Assembly (NCBI GenBank): GCA_039026595.1
Contig: JBCCMA010000053.1
Location: 1 to 21,208 of the forward strand
Origin: JBCCMA01 sp039026595
GTDB taxonomy: Bacteria; Pseudomonadota; Gammaproteobacteria; Steroidobacterales; JBCCMA01
Reading direction: 5' to 3'
DNA length: 21,208 nucleotides
Position 1 is the stretch's first letter, and each line of letters begins with the position of its first letter. The translations under genes were made by a program, and so were the position numbers. Of the stretch, positions 14,890 to 21,208 are shown in pieces. Below the pieces are notes generated by a model. It made no database searches. It was not told where the DNA came from and saw only the letters and a program-made list of their open reading frames with translations.

Positions 14890-16753
14890 TCCCGGAATGG
14901 GCGAACCTGGTCTGTTGCAACAGTCGCTAACCTATCTTGCCGCGGCGGTCTTGTCGGTGCCGGTCGCGCGCAAGATTGGCCTTGGGTCGGTGTTGGGCTA
15001 TCTGATCGCCGGCATTCTGATTGGTCCGTTTGTGTTCGGGCTGGTGGGCAGCGATCAGGAGGAGGTGCTGCACTTCGCCGAGTTTGGCGTCGTCATGATG
15101 CTGTTTCTCGTGGGTCTCGAACTCCAGCCCTCGCGGCTGTGGGACATGCGCGTGTCGATTCTAGGGCTGGGTGGCCTGCAGGTCGGACTGTCGGCGGTGC
15201 TGATCGCTGCCGTGTCGCATCTGCTCGGATTGTCGTTGAGCGCGGCGATCGCCGTTGGGTTGATCATGTCGCTGTCATCGACGGCCATTGTCCTGCAGTC
15301 GCTGGCCGAGCGCGGTTTGCTGAAAACCAGCCCAGGCCAGTCGAGCTTCTCGGTCCTGCTCTTTCAGGACATCGCGGTGATTCCGATGCTGGCGGCATTG
15401 CCGTTTCTCGCCTCGAGCGAACTCGCGTCGGCTGTGGCCGAACAAGGCCACGGCGCGTCGATGCCGGCCTATCTGCAGGCGCTGTCTTTAATTGGCATTG
15501 TGGTGGGTCTTGTCCTCGCGGCCCGGTTCCTCGCCCGCCCGGCATTTCGTTTCATCGCCGAGGCCCGCCTTCCCGAAGTGTTCACGGCGGCCGCGCTGTT
15601 TCTCGTGGTGGCGCTCAGCTTTGTGATGCAGCAGGTGGGGGTGTCCCCCGCGCTCGGTGCGTTCCTGGGCGGTGTGGTGTTGGCCGAAAGCGAATTTCGG
15701 CATGAGCTGGAATCCAACATCGAGCCGTTCAAGGGTCTGCTGCTCGGGCTTTTCTTTATCACCGTTGGCGCAACGATGGACCTTGGGCTGCTCGCCACCG
15801 AGTGGCGGCGCATCTTGATGCTGACCACGTTGTTGTTGCTGTTGAAGTTCGCCGTCCTCTGGGCACTCGGTCGACGTTTCGGAATGCAACCGTTAAACAA
15901 CCTGCTGTTCGCCGTGGCCCTGTGTCAGGCCGGCGAGTTCGCGTTCGTGTTGTTTTCGGCGGCGCGGTCTTATCAGGTTCTCGAGAATGAGCTGATCAGT
16001 CTGCTGACCCTCGTTGTCGCGGTGAGCATGATTGTGACCCCGCTTCTGATGATCGCGTATGCGCGCTTTGCGGCGCGCCAGTCTGCACGTCAGGGAGATG
16101 CCAAGGCAGATGAGATGATCGAAACGGACGACAATCCTGTCATCGTGGCGGGGTACGGGCGTTTCGGACAAATTGTGGGCCGACTGCTGCACGCCAACGG
16201 ATTCGGCGTGACGTTGCTCGACCATGATCCCGGTCAGGTCGAGATGACCCGGCGCTTCGGATTCAAGGTGTACTACGGCGATGCGACCCGCATGGATTTG
16301 TTGCACACCGCGGGCGCCGAGAGTGCGAAGTTACTGGTGGTCGCCGTCGACAACATCGACGAGATCAATACGATCGTGACCGAAGCCAAGAAGCACTTCC
16401 CGCACCTGCAGATTCTGGCGCGTGCGGTCGGTCGCCAGCACGTTTACACGCTCAAATCGCTCGGCTGCTCGGTGATACGACGCGAGACTTTTTCCTCCGC
16501 CCTCGAGCTCGGCGTGGAAGCGCTGAAGGGTCTGGGCTATCGCGCGTACCAGGCCCAGCGTCTGGCGCAGGTATTCCGTCGCCATGACGAGCAGACGATG
16601 GACGATCTCTACCAGCTCTGGGAGACCGACCGGGAATCCTATGTCGTGCGCGCCAGAGCGCACCGCGAGGAACTGCGCAACCTGCTCAAGGCTGACGAGC
16701 GCGACAGCGAATCACTGCACGACGAAGAGGCGTGGGAGCGGCCGGGCGCCTAG
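14882..16753 (+). CDS. kefC: Glutathione-regulated-type K+ efflux antiporter, KefB/KefC family
   Basis: The 623-residue protein combines a CPA2 Na+/H+-exchanger membrane domain (about 12-395, many helices, with GLIMSLSSTAIVLQ and FQDIAVIPML including Asp163) and a cytoplasmic TrkA-N/KTN domain (about 417-540, nucleotide motif GYGRFGQIVG). KefB/KefC export K+ in exchange for H+, acidify the cytoplasm and protect against electrophiles; they are held shut by glutathione and opened by its adducts. The regulatory loop reads HELESNIEPFKGLLLGLFF (274-292), close to E. coli KefC HALESDIEPFK, but with Asn where E. coli has Asp264. RRETFSSALELG in the KTN domain is also family-typical. The start at 14882 has a strong AGGAGGAG just upstream, inside kefF. 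KefB and KefC cannot be separated safely by eye. Confidence 0.88.
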   Translation: MPDPGMGEPGLLQQSLTYLAAAVLSVPVARKIGLGSVLGYLIAGILIGPFVFGLVGSDQEEVLHFAEFGVVMMLFLVGLELQPSRLWDMRVSILGLGGLQVGLSAVLIAAVSHLLGLSLSAAIAVGLIMSLSSTAIVLQSLAERGLLKTSPGQSSFSVLLFQDIAVIPMLAALPFLASSELASAVAEQGHGASMPAYLQALSLIGIVVGLVLAARFLARPAFRFIAEARLPEVFTAAALFLVVALSFVMQQVGVSPALGAFLGGVVLAESEFRHELESNIEPFKGLLLGLFFITVGATMDLGLLATEWRRILMLTTLLLLLKFAVLWALGRRFGMQPLNNLLFAVALCQAGEFAFVLFSAARSYQVLENELISLLTLVVAVSMIVTPLLMIAYARFAARQSARQGDAKADEMIETDDNPVIVAGYGRFGQIVGRLLHANGFGVTLLDHDPGQVEMTRRFGFKVYYGDATRMDLLHTAGAESAKLLVVAVDNIDEINTIVTEAKKHFPHLQILARAVGRQHVYTLKSLGCSVIRRETFSSALELGVEALKGLGYRAYQAQRLAQVFRRHDEQTMDDLYQLWETDRESYVVRARAHREELRNLLKADERDSESLHDEEAWERPGA

Positions 16754-16767
16754 AAGACCAGGCGCCC
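16744..16767. terminator. Hairpin overlapping the kefC stop
   Basis: A perfect 7-base inverted repeat (GGGCGCC at 16744-16750, GGCGCCC at 16761-16767) encloses a 10-base loop that contains the kefC TAG. It sits before the convergent abgT-like gene, so it may terminate kefFC transcripts. No T-run follows on the plus strand, which weakens the call. Confidence 0.4.
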
Positions 16768-16800
16768 TGGCGAGTCACTCAAGCAGCTGACTGCACTCGG

Positions 16801-18342
16801 TCAGCCGGGATAACCGTAGGTCGCCTGCACGCCAAGCGGGAATCCGAGGGCCCAGTAGCCCAGCAGGAAGGCCGTCCACAGGATCAGGAACGTTACTGAG
16901 AACGGCAGCATCAGCGCGGTCAGCGTCCCGATGCCCGTGTTCTTCACGTAGCGCTGACAAAACACGACGACCAGCGGGAAGTACGGCATCAGCGGTGTGA
17001 TGATGTTGGTGCTCGAATCGCCGACGCGATACGCCGCCTGAGCGAGGTCGGGCGAAATGCCCAGCTGCATCAGCATGGGGATGAAGATGGGCGCAAGCAG
17101 TGCCCATTTGGCCGAGGCCGATCCCACAAACAGGTTGATGAAACCGGTCAAAAGCACGATTCCGCTAATGGTTACGGCGCCGGGCAGCGCCAGCGCCTTA
17201 AGTGCGGCCGCGCCTTTCAGCGCCAGCAATACGCCCAGATTGGATTGGCCGAACGCGTAAATGAACTGCGCGATGAAGAACATGATGACCAGGTAGTAGC
17301 CCATGCTCGTCATCGCCTTGCTCATGCCCTCGATCATGTCGCGCGAACTTTTGACCGTGCCCGCCGCGATGCCGTAGACCACCCCGGGCAACAAAAACAG
17401 CAAAAAAATGAGTGGCACGATCGACTGCATCAGCGGCGCGGCCGAGACGGTCAGATCGCCGCCCGGGCTGCGCCACGGGGAGGTGGCGGGAAGGGCCGTC
17501 ACGACCAGCAGCAGTGTTGCGACGACCATCGAGCCGAAGGCGTAGAGCAACGCGGATTTCTCGCGCGGTGTCAGCGCGTCCATGGTCGGCAGATCAGTGA
17601 GGTCCCCGTCCAGCTCGGTGTCCTTGAGCCGTGGCTCCACGACCTTGTCGGTGATGAACCAGCCGAGTGACACGATGAGAATCGACGAGGCCGTGGTGAA
17701 GAAGTAGTTGTTGAGCGGGTTCAGCACGACGTTGGCATCGAGCAACTGGGCCCCGGCCTGGGAGATGCCCTGCAGCATCGGATCGAGTGAAGAGGGCACA
17801 AAGTTGGCCGAGAACCCGCCGGATACGCCGGCGAAGGCGGCCGCAATTCCGGCCAGCGGATGCCGCCCGGCGGCATAGAAGATCACGCCGCCCAGGGGCA
17901 CGACCAGGACGTAGCCGGCGTCGACCGCAGAGTGACTCACGATGCCGACCAGAATGATCATTGGCGTGAGCAACCACTTTGCGGCTACCGACATCATGGC
18001 GCGAAGCGCTGCGTTGATGAAGCCGGTGTGCTCCGCCACACCAATACCAAGCATGGCCACCAGCACCACGCCCACCGGATGGAAGTGCGAGAAATTGCTG
18101 ACCATCTTGGTGAAGAAGGTGGCCATGGCGGCGCCCGCGAGCTGGTTCTTGATCACCAGTGCCTCGCCGGAGCGCGGATCGATCACATCGAAATCCACGC
18201 CAGCCAGCAGCGCGGACAGCACCCACACCACAAACAGAAGCGCAATAAACAGAACGGCGGGATCGGGCAGCTTGTTCCCGACACGCTCAACGGTGGCGAG
18301 CGCGCGGGCGACGAACCCCGCGTCGGCGGCGGCGTCAGACAT
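16801..18342 (-). CDS. AbgT-family transporter (p-aminobenzoyl-glutamate / antimetabolite)
   Basis: The 513-residue membrane protein matches the AbgT family throughout: N-terminal VERVGNKLPDPAVLF, FTKMVSNFSHFHPVGVVLVAMLGIGVAEHTG (about 77-107), the first hairpin block ILVGIVSHSAVDAGYVLVVPLGGVIF with its conserved Asp141, GGFSANFVPSSLDPMLQG (175-192), and the C-terminal block GSASAKWALLAPIFIPMLMQLG followed by GDSSTNIITPLMPYFPLV. E. coli AbgT imports p-aminobenzoyl-glutamate. MtrF-type members export folate precursors and give sulfonamide tolerance. Direction and substrate cannot be told here, and no abgA/abgB hydrolase genes sit next to it, which argues against a dedicated folate-salvage operon. 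AGAGGAAG lies just before the ATG. Length is normal (AbgT is about 508). It is divergent from the GST-like gene across 120 bases. Confidence 0.92.
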   Translation of the reverse strand: MSDAAADAGFVARALATVERVGNKLPDPAVLFIALLFVVWVLSALLAGVDFDVIDPRSGEALVIKNQLAGAAMATFFTKMVSNFSHFHPVGVVLVAMLGIGVAEHTGFINAALRAMMSVAAKWLLTPMIILVGIVSHSAVDAGYVLVVPLGGVIFYAAGRHPLAGIAAAFAGVSGGFSANFVPSSLDPMLQGISQAGAQLLDANVVLNPLNNYFFTTASSILIVSLGWFITDKVVEPRLKDTELDGDLTDLPTMDALTPREKSALLYAFGSMVVATLLLVVTALPATSPWRSPGGDLTVSAAPLMQSIVPLIFLLFLLPGVVYGIAAGTVKSSRDMIEGMSKAMTSMGYYLVIMFFIAQFIYAFGQSNLGVLLALKGAAALKALALPGAVTISGIVLLTGFINLFVGSASAKWALLAPIFIPMLMQLGISPDLAQAAYRVGDSSTNIITPLMPYFPLVVVFCQRYVKNTGIGTLTALMLPFSVTFLILWTAFLLGYWALGFPLGVQATYGYPG

Positions 18343-18400
18343 GGCACTTCCTCTTTATCACTTGTGGTCGCGCGGTGGAGTGTAGCGAATCGTCGCTGCT

Positions 18401-18429
18401 TTGTGTTGTGCGCCGCCGCGGGCAATATT
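18401..18429 (+). promoter_or_regulatory. Possible promoter of the GST-like gene
   Basis: TTGTGT (18401-18406) and AATATT (18424-18429) are separated by exactly 17 bases and lie 33 bases before the proposed GTG start. Hexamer matches are 3/6 and 4/6, so this is a candidate only. No convincing counterpart was seen for the divergent abgT-like gene. Confidence 0.35.
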
Positions 18430-18462
18430 GGAGAGCAATCAAGAACGATCCGGAGCTCGACT

Positions 18463-19065
18463 GTGAAAATCTACTGGACCCCCCAAACCCGCGCATCGCG
18501 TCTGATCTGGATGGCTGAGGAGGCGGGCGTGGACTACGAGATTGTGCCGATCAATATCCACGACCGGACCATCAAACGCCCGGCCGAGTTCGAGATCGCC
18601 AGCCCGCTTGGCAAGGTGCCGGCGCTGTCCGACGGCGATGTGCATATGGCTGACTCAGCGGCCATGTGTCTTTATCTTGCGGATCGGTTCGCACCAGGGC
18701 GCCTTGCGCCCGCCGCAGACGCCACCGAGCGCGGCGCCTTTCTCTACTGGCTGTTCTTCACGCCCACGGTTGTGGAGCCCGCGATGTCTGAACAAGCTAG
18801 TGGCGTCGACCCGAACCCGGGCCGCAACGGCTGGGCCCAATTTTCAAGCATGCTCGACGTCTGGGGTGATCGCCTTCGCGAACGCGAATGGGTGTTGGAC
18901 TCCGGCTTCTCAGCCGCGGACGTGATGCTCGGTTCGAGCGCGGTGTTCCTGCGTATGTTCGGCCTGCTACCCGAGTCGGCGAGCGTGCTGTCCGCGTACG
19001 CCGACCGCTGCCTCGCGCGCCCCGGCTACGCCAGGGCGCTGGCCGGGGACAGCGCGGACAGCTGA
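18463..19065 (+). CDS. Glutathione S-transferase-like protein
   Basis: The 200-residue protein has a thioredoxin-like N-terminal domain (1-77: VKIYWTPQTRASRLIWMAEEAGVDYEIVPIN, then SPLGKVPALSDGDVHMADSAAMCLYLADRF) and an all-helical C-terminal domain (about 85-195). The cis-proline motif KVPAL (51-55) and the glutathione-contacting DSAA (64-67) are in place. The N-terminal catalytic residue is probably Thr6 or Thr9/Ser12 rather than a Cys, as in theta/beta-like bacterial members. GTG at 18463 is chosen because CGGAG lies seven bases upstream and the protein then starts exactly at the first beta strand; the long open frame further upstream is antisense to the AbgT gene. It would conjugate glutathione to electrophiles or serve a catabolic role; the substrate is unknown. 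Its stop is two bases from that of the convergent AGCS gene. Confidence 0.85.
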   Translation: MKIYWTPQTRASRLIWMAEEAGVDYEIVPINIHDRTIKRPAEFEIASPLGKVPALSDGDVHMADSAAMCLYLADRFAPGRLAPAADATERGAFLYWLFFTPTVVEPAMSEQASGVDPNPGRNGWAQFSSMLDVWGDRLREREWVLDSGFSAADVMLGSSAVFLRMFGLLPESASVLSAYADRCLARPGYARALAGDSADS

Positions 19066-19067
19066 CA

Positions 19068-20783
19068 TCAGGTCTTGTCGCCGAGGAGCTCGTCCAGCGT
19101 GGGGGCGGGCTCATTTCGGTCGAGAGCGCCGCTTTTGAGGCGGGCGAAGTAGTCCTTGTACGCGCGCACGGCCTGATACCCGAACAAACAGCAGATCGGG
19201 ATGTTGGCGAACAACATGACCGCGTTGCCAAAGCCGGTGAAGTTGTCGAGCTCGGTATCTGTGCGCAGGAACCCCGTGGTCGCGATCACCGCCAGCAACA
19301 AAAACGCAAACTTGTACGGCAGTACGGCCTTCTTGCCGGCAAGAAACACCATGCCCTGCTCACCGTAGTAGCTCCACGAGATCATCGTGGACAGCGCAAA
19401 CAGCCACGACGCGATGGTGACCAGATATTTGCCGAGTCCGTCGGCCGCCGTGTCGAACGCACGCGCGGTGAGCGAAGCGCCGACGTAGCTGGCGTAAATG
19501 CCCAGGTCGTTCAGCACCGGGCGCGTGTCGCTTGCAACGGTGTCGAAACGCACAAGCTTGCGATTGCTCTCGGTGAAAATGGTGCCCGCAATCCGCTGGC
19601 GGCGGTTGCCGGTGTTCGCGTTCATGTCGCCCTCAAAAATCATGAACACTTGGTTACCGTCGATCCAGTCGCCGCGCTCGCGTGCCGGTAGCGCGGTGTC
19701 GGGAACGGTCCACTGTCCAAGCTCAACCGGCACGACGCGCGGGACGTCGGGCAGCATGACCTCGGCGCCCCGGTTCCAGACACCGGAACTCAGGATGACC
19801 AGTGCGGTGAAGGTGCAGACCACGATGGTGTCGATGAACGGTTCGAGCCCGGCAACGACGCCTTCGCGAACCGGCTCGTCGGTTTTGGCCGCCGAGTGGG
19901 CAATCGGCGAGCTGCCCTGACCTGCCTCGTTCGAGAACAGCGCGCGCTTGAGGCCCACCAGGATGGCGAACCCGACCGTGCCGCCCATGAACGCGCCGGC
20001 CGCCTCGGTCGGTGAGAACGCGTGCCGGAAAATCATGCCGAACATGGCGGGAATCTGATCAGCGTTCACAAACAGCACGTAGGTTCCTGCGATCAGGTAC
20101 ATGGCCACCATGAACGGCACCAGCGTGCCGGCCACACGGCCGATGCGCTTAATGCCCCCGATGATGACAAGACCGACGAGTGTGGCGAGAACAACCCCGC
20201 TGACGATGCCGGGAACACCGAAATAGGTGCGAGTGATTTCGGCCACATTCCATGCCTGGAACATGTTGCCGCCGGTGGTGGTTGAGATCAGAAGCGTGAC
20301 GCAGAAGACCACGCCGATCGCCCGGCCAAGACCAGCCAGCGACGGGCTGCGGCGCGCCAGACCCTGTGCGGCCACCCACATGGGGCCGCCGTGCGGGTTA
20401 TCGGGATCGTCGGTGTTGCGGTAGAGCATGGACAATGTGACTTCCGTGAACTTGATGGCCATGCCGATCAGTCCGATCACCCACATCCAGAACACGGCGC
20501 CCGGGCCGCCCAGCGCGATGGCCAGCGCCACGCCGCCAATGTTGCCGAGCCCAACCGTGGCCGATAGCGCGGCAGACAGCGCCTGAAAATGGCTGATCGC
20601 GCCAGGATCGTTCGGGTCGTCGTACTTGCCGCGGACCACCGCAAAGCCGTGGGTGAGGGATCGGAACTGGCAGAAGCCTGTCCACAGTGTGAACACGAGG
20701 CCCACCAGGACAATGGCGAACAGAACGTAGTTGTGCCACAGGATCGCATTGATCGCGGACAGTGCATTGTTGAAGCTATCCAT
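19068..20783 (-). CDS. AGCS-family amino acid (alanine/glycine):cation symporter with enlarged loop
   Basis: The protein (571 residues from ATG 20783, one more if GTG 20786 is used) matches the alanine/glycine:Na+ symporter family: LWTGFCQFRSLTHGF near the N terminus, SATVGLGNIGGVALAIALGGPGAVFWMW (about 75-102), LISTTTGGNMFQAWN, LKRALFSNEAGQGSSPIAHSAAKTDEPVREG (about 279-309), and C-terminal SWSYYGEQGMVFLAG. About ten to eleven membrane helices are visible. Typical members are about 450-490 residues. The excess here is a hydrophilic segment at about 336-440 (AEVMLPDVPRVVPVELGQW through GDWIDGNQVFMIFEGDMN and ESNRKLVRFDTVASD) that interrupts the helical core and probably forms an extracytoplasmic domain. 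In-frame TGA at 20793-20795 rules out an earlier start. A strong GGAGG lies 30 bases upstream with a hairpin between. Confidence 0.92.
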   Translation of the reverse strand: MDSFNNALSAINAILWHNYVLFAIVLVGLVFTLWTGFCQFRSLTHGFAVVRGKYDDPNDPGAISHFQALSAALSATVGLGNIGGVALAIALGGPGAVFWMWVIGLIGMAIKFTEVTLSMLYRNTDDPDNPHGGPMWVAAQGLARRSPSLAGLGRAIGVVFCVTLLISTTTGGNMFQAWNVAEITRTYFGVPGIVSGVVLATLVGLVIIGGIKRIGRVAGTLVPFMVAMYLIAGTYVLFVNADQIPAMFGMIFRHAFSPTEAAGAFMGGTVGFAILVGLKRALFSNEAGQGSSPIAHSAAKTDEPVREGVVAGLEPFIDTIVVCTFTALVILSSGVWNRGAEVMLPDVPRVVPVELGQWTVPDTALPARERGDWIDGNQVFMIFEGDMNANTGNRRQRIAGTIFTESNRKLVRFDTVASDTRPVLNDLGIYASYVGASLTARAFDTAADGLGKYLVTIASWLFALSTMISWSYYGEQGMVFLAGKKAVLPYKFAFLLLAVIATTGFLRTDTELDNFTGFGNAVMLFANIPICCLFGYQAVRAYKDYFARLKSGALDRNEPAPTLDELLGDKT

Positions 20784-20790
20784 CACGGGA

Positions 20791-20818
20791 CGTCACACGG
20801 GGTGACGGTCTTACCTCC
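20791..20818 (-). promoter_or_regulatory. Shine-Dalgarno sequence and intervening hairpin before the AGCS gene
   Basis: On the minus strand GGAGG (20818-20814) is followed by a perfect 6-base-pair hairpin, CGTCAC-CCCGT-GTGACG (20807-20791), and then the ATG at 20783. Linear spacing from GGAGG to ATG is 30 bases, too long for normal initiation. If the hairpin folds, the effective spacing drops to about 13. No other Shine-Dalgarno match lies close to the start. Confidence 0.4.
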
Positions 20819-20958
20819 GGGCATGTTGCCGCTGACTGGTTGTGGGTTGGCGCACGACTCGGTCGAACACAGGCAGGGCGTTTAGTGTAAACCACTCGCC
20901 GCCGCTGCGGCGCGGGTGCTAGAGTGCGCGGCCATTGTTTGTCCACGGTCACGCTGCC

Positions 20959-21208
20959 ATGGCCACGCGCAATCCCGTCAGCGCAGGTCCTTTCGAGACG
21001 ATAAACGAGGCGCGGCGACTGATCGCACTCGCGCTCCCATTGATCATCAATAATCTGGCGATCTCGATGACCTCCCTGCTGGATGTGGTCATGGCCGGGC
21101 GGCTGGGCGCCGAGGACCTCGCCGCCGTCAGCGTGGGCAACGCCGTCTGGGCCACCGCGTTTCTGTTCGGTCTTGGCGTGCTGATGGCGGTCAGCGCCAC
21201 GGTCGCGC
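20959..21208 (+). CDS. MATE-family efflux transporter, N-terminal part (cut by the window edge)
   Basis: Only 83 complete codons are present. After a short leader the sequence reads NEARRLIALALPLIINNLAISMTSLLDVVMAGRLGAEDLAAVSVGNAVWATAFLFGLGVLMAVSATVA, which is the first and second helices of a NorM-like MATE transporter: the LPLIINNLA...LLDVVMAGRLGAEDLAAVSVGN stretch is the family signature. MATE proteins use Na+ or H+ gradients to export drugs, dyes and toxic cations. ATG at 20959 is the first usable start; no clear Shine-Dalgarno sequence precedes it. It is divergent from the AGCS gene across about 175 bases, where I saw no convincing promoter and no glycine riboswitch core. Confidence 0.88.
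   Translation, partial: MATRNPVSAGPFETINEARRLIALALPLIINNLAISMTSLLDVVMAGRLGAEDLAAVSVGNAVWATAFLFGLGVLMAVSATVA

Noticed and set aside
17860..18462. Long N-terminal extension of the GST-like protein
   Set aside because: It is antisense to the AbgT gene and rich in His/Gly/Gln; the GTG at 18463 has a ribosome site and starts at the first GST strand.
20897..20914. GC-rich dyad (GCCGC..GCGGC) as a terminator
   Set aside because: It lies between divergent genes, so no transcript should end there, and there is no T-tract.
20787..20958. Glycine riboswitch upstream of the AGCS symporter
   Set aside because: Such switches precede some AGCS genes, but the conserved core segments are not present; only a short hairpin is seen.

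Overview
The window looks like chromosomal DNA of a GC-rich gammaproteobacterium. This is inferred from the gene families and from the C-terminal dockerin-like motif (DxNGDG..NVVDLG, then APPGPSG), a type I recall from free-living, often marine, members of that class. Genes are densely packed, no stretch over 300 bases lacks a gene, and I saw no tRNA, rRNA, insertion sequence, CRISPR array or phage gene.

Left end (1-3560). A GldG/ABC_transp_aux gene runs in from the left and is interrupted by two TAA codons four codons apart. It is followed by an intact DUF4340 gene. Converging on that gene is a TPR-protein gene on the minus strand that has lost its signal-peptide end. At about 3545-3569 the TPR homology stops and the tail of an unrelated dockerin-type gene begins on the plus strand. 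Two genes cut at one point indicate a rearrangement breakpoint or a chimeric assembly join.

3740-6200: a minus-strand operon of ferrochelatase (hemH), a two-module VOC-fold protein and a DUF1415 protein. Two abutting perfect palindromes lie upstream of hemH.

6270-13760: a minus-strand five-gene operon, tetR > RND/MMPL pump 1 > RND/MMPL pump 2 > periplasmic LolA-like carrier > outer-membrane barrel. The pump and carrier genes overlap or nearly touch. A sigma70-type promoter with inverted repeats over its -10 lies in front of tetR. The cassette has parts for the inner membrane, periplasm and outer membrane plus a regulator, but no membrane-fusion protein. It is the best candidate here for an uncharacterised envelope-trafficking system, probably for a lipid or other hydrophobic substrate.

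13790-16770: a small DUF4345 membrane protein, divergent from a kefF-kefC pair (quinone-reductase-like ancillary protein and ligand-gated K+ efflux antiporter) whose frames overlap by 8 bases.

16800-21208: an AbgT-family transporter divergent from a glutathione S-transferase-like gene; an AGCS amino acid:cation symporter with an enlarged external loop and a hairpin between its Shine-Dalgarno sequence and start; and the first 83 codons of a MATE efflux pump running off the right edge.

Several neighbours (KefF/KefC, GST, VOC protein, and a TetR with a cysteine at the position of NemR Cys106) suggest electrophile or redox stress as a partial theme. That link is inference.
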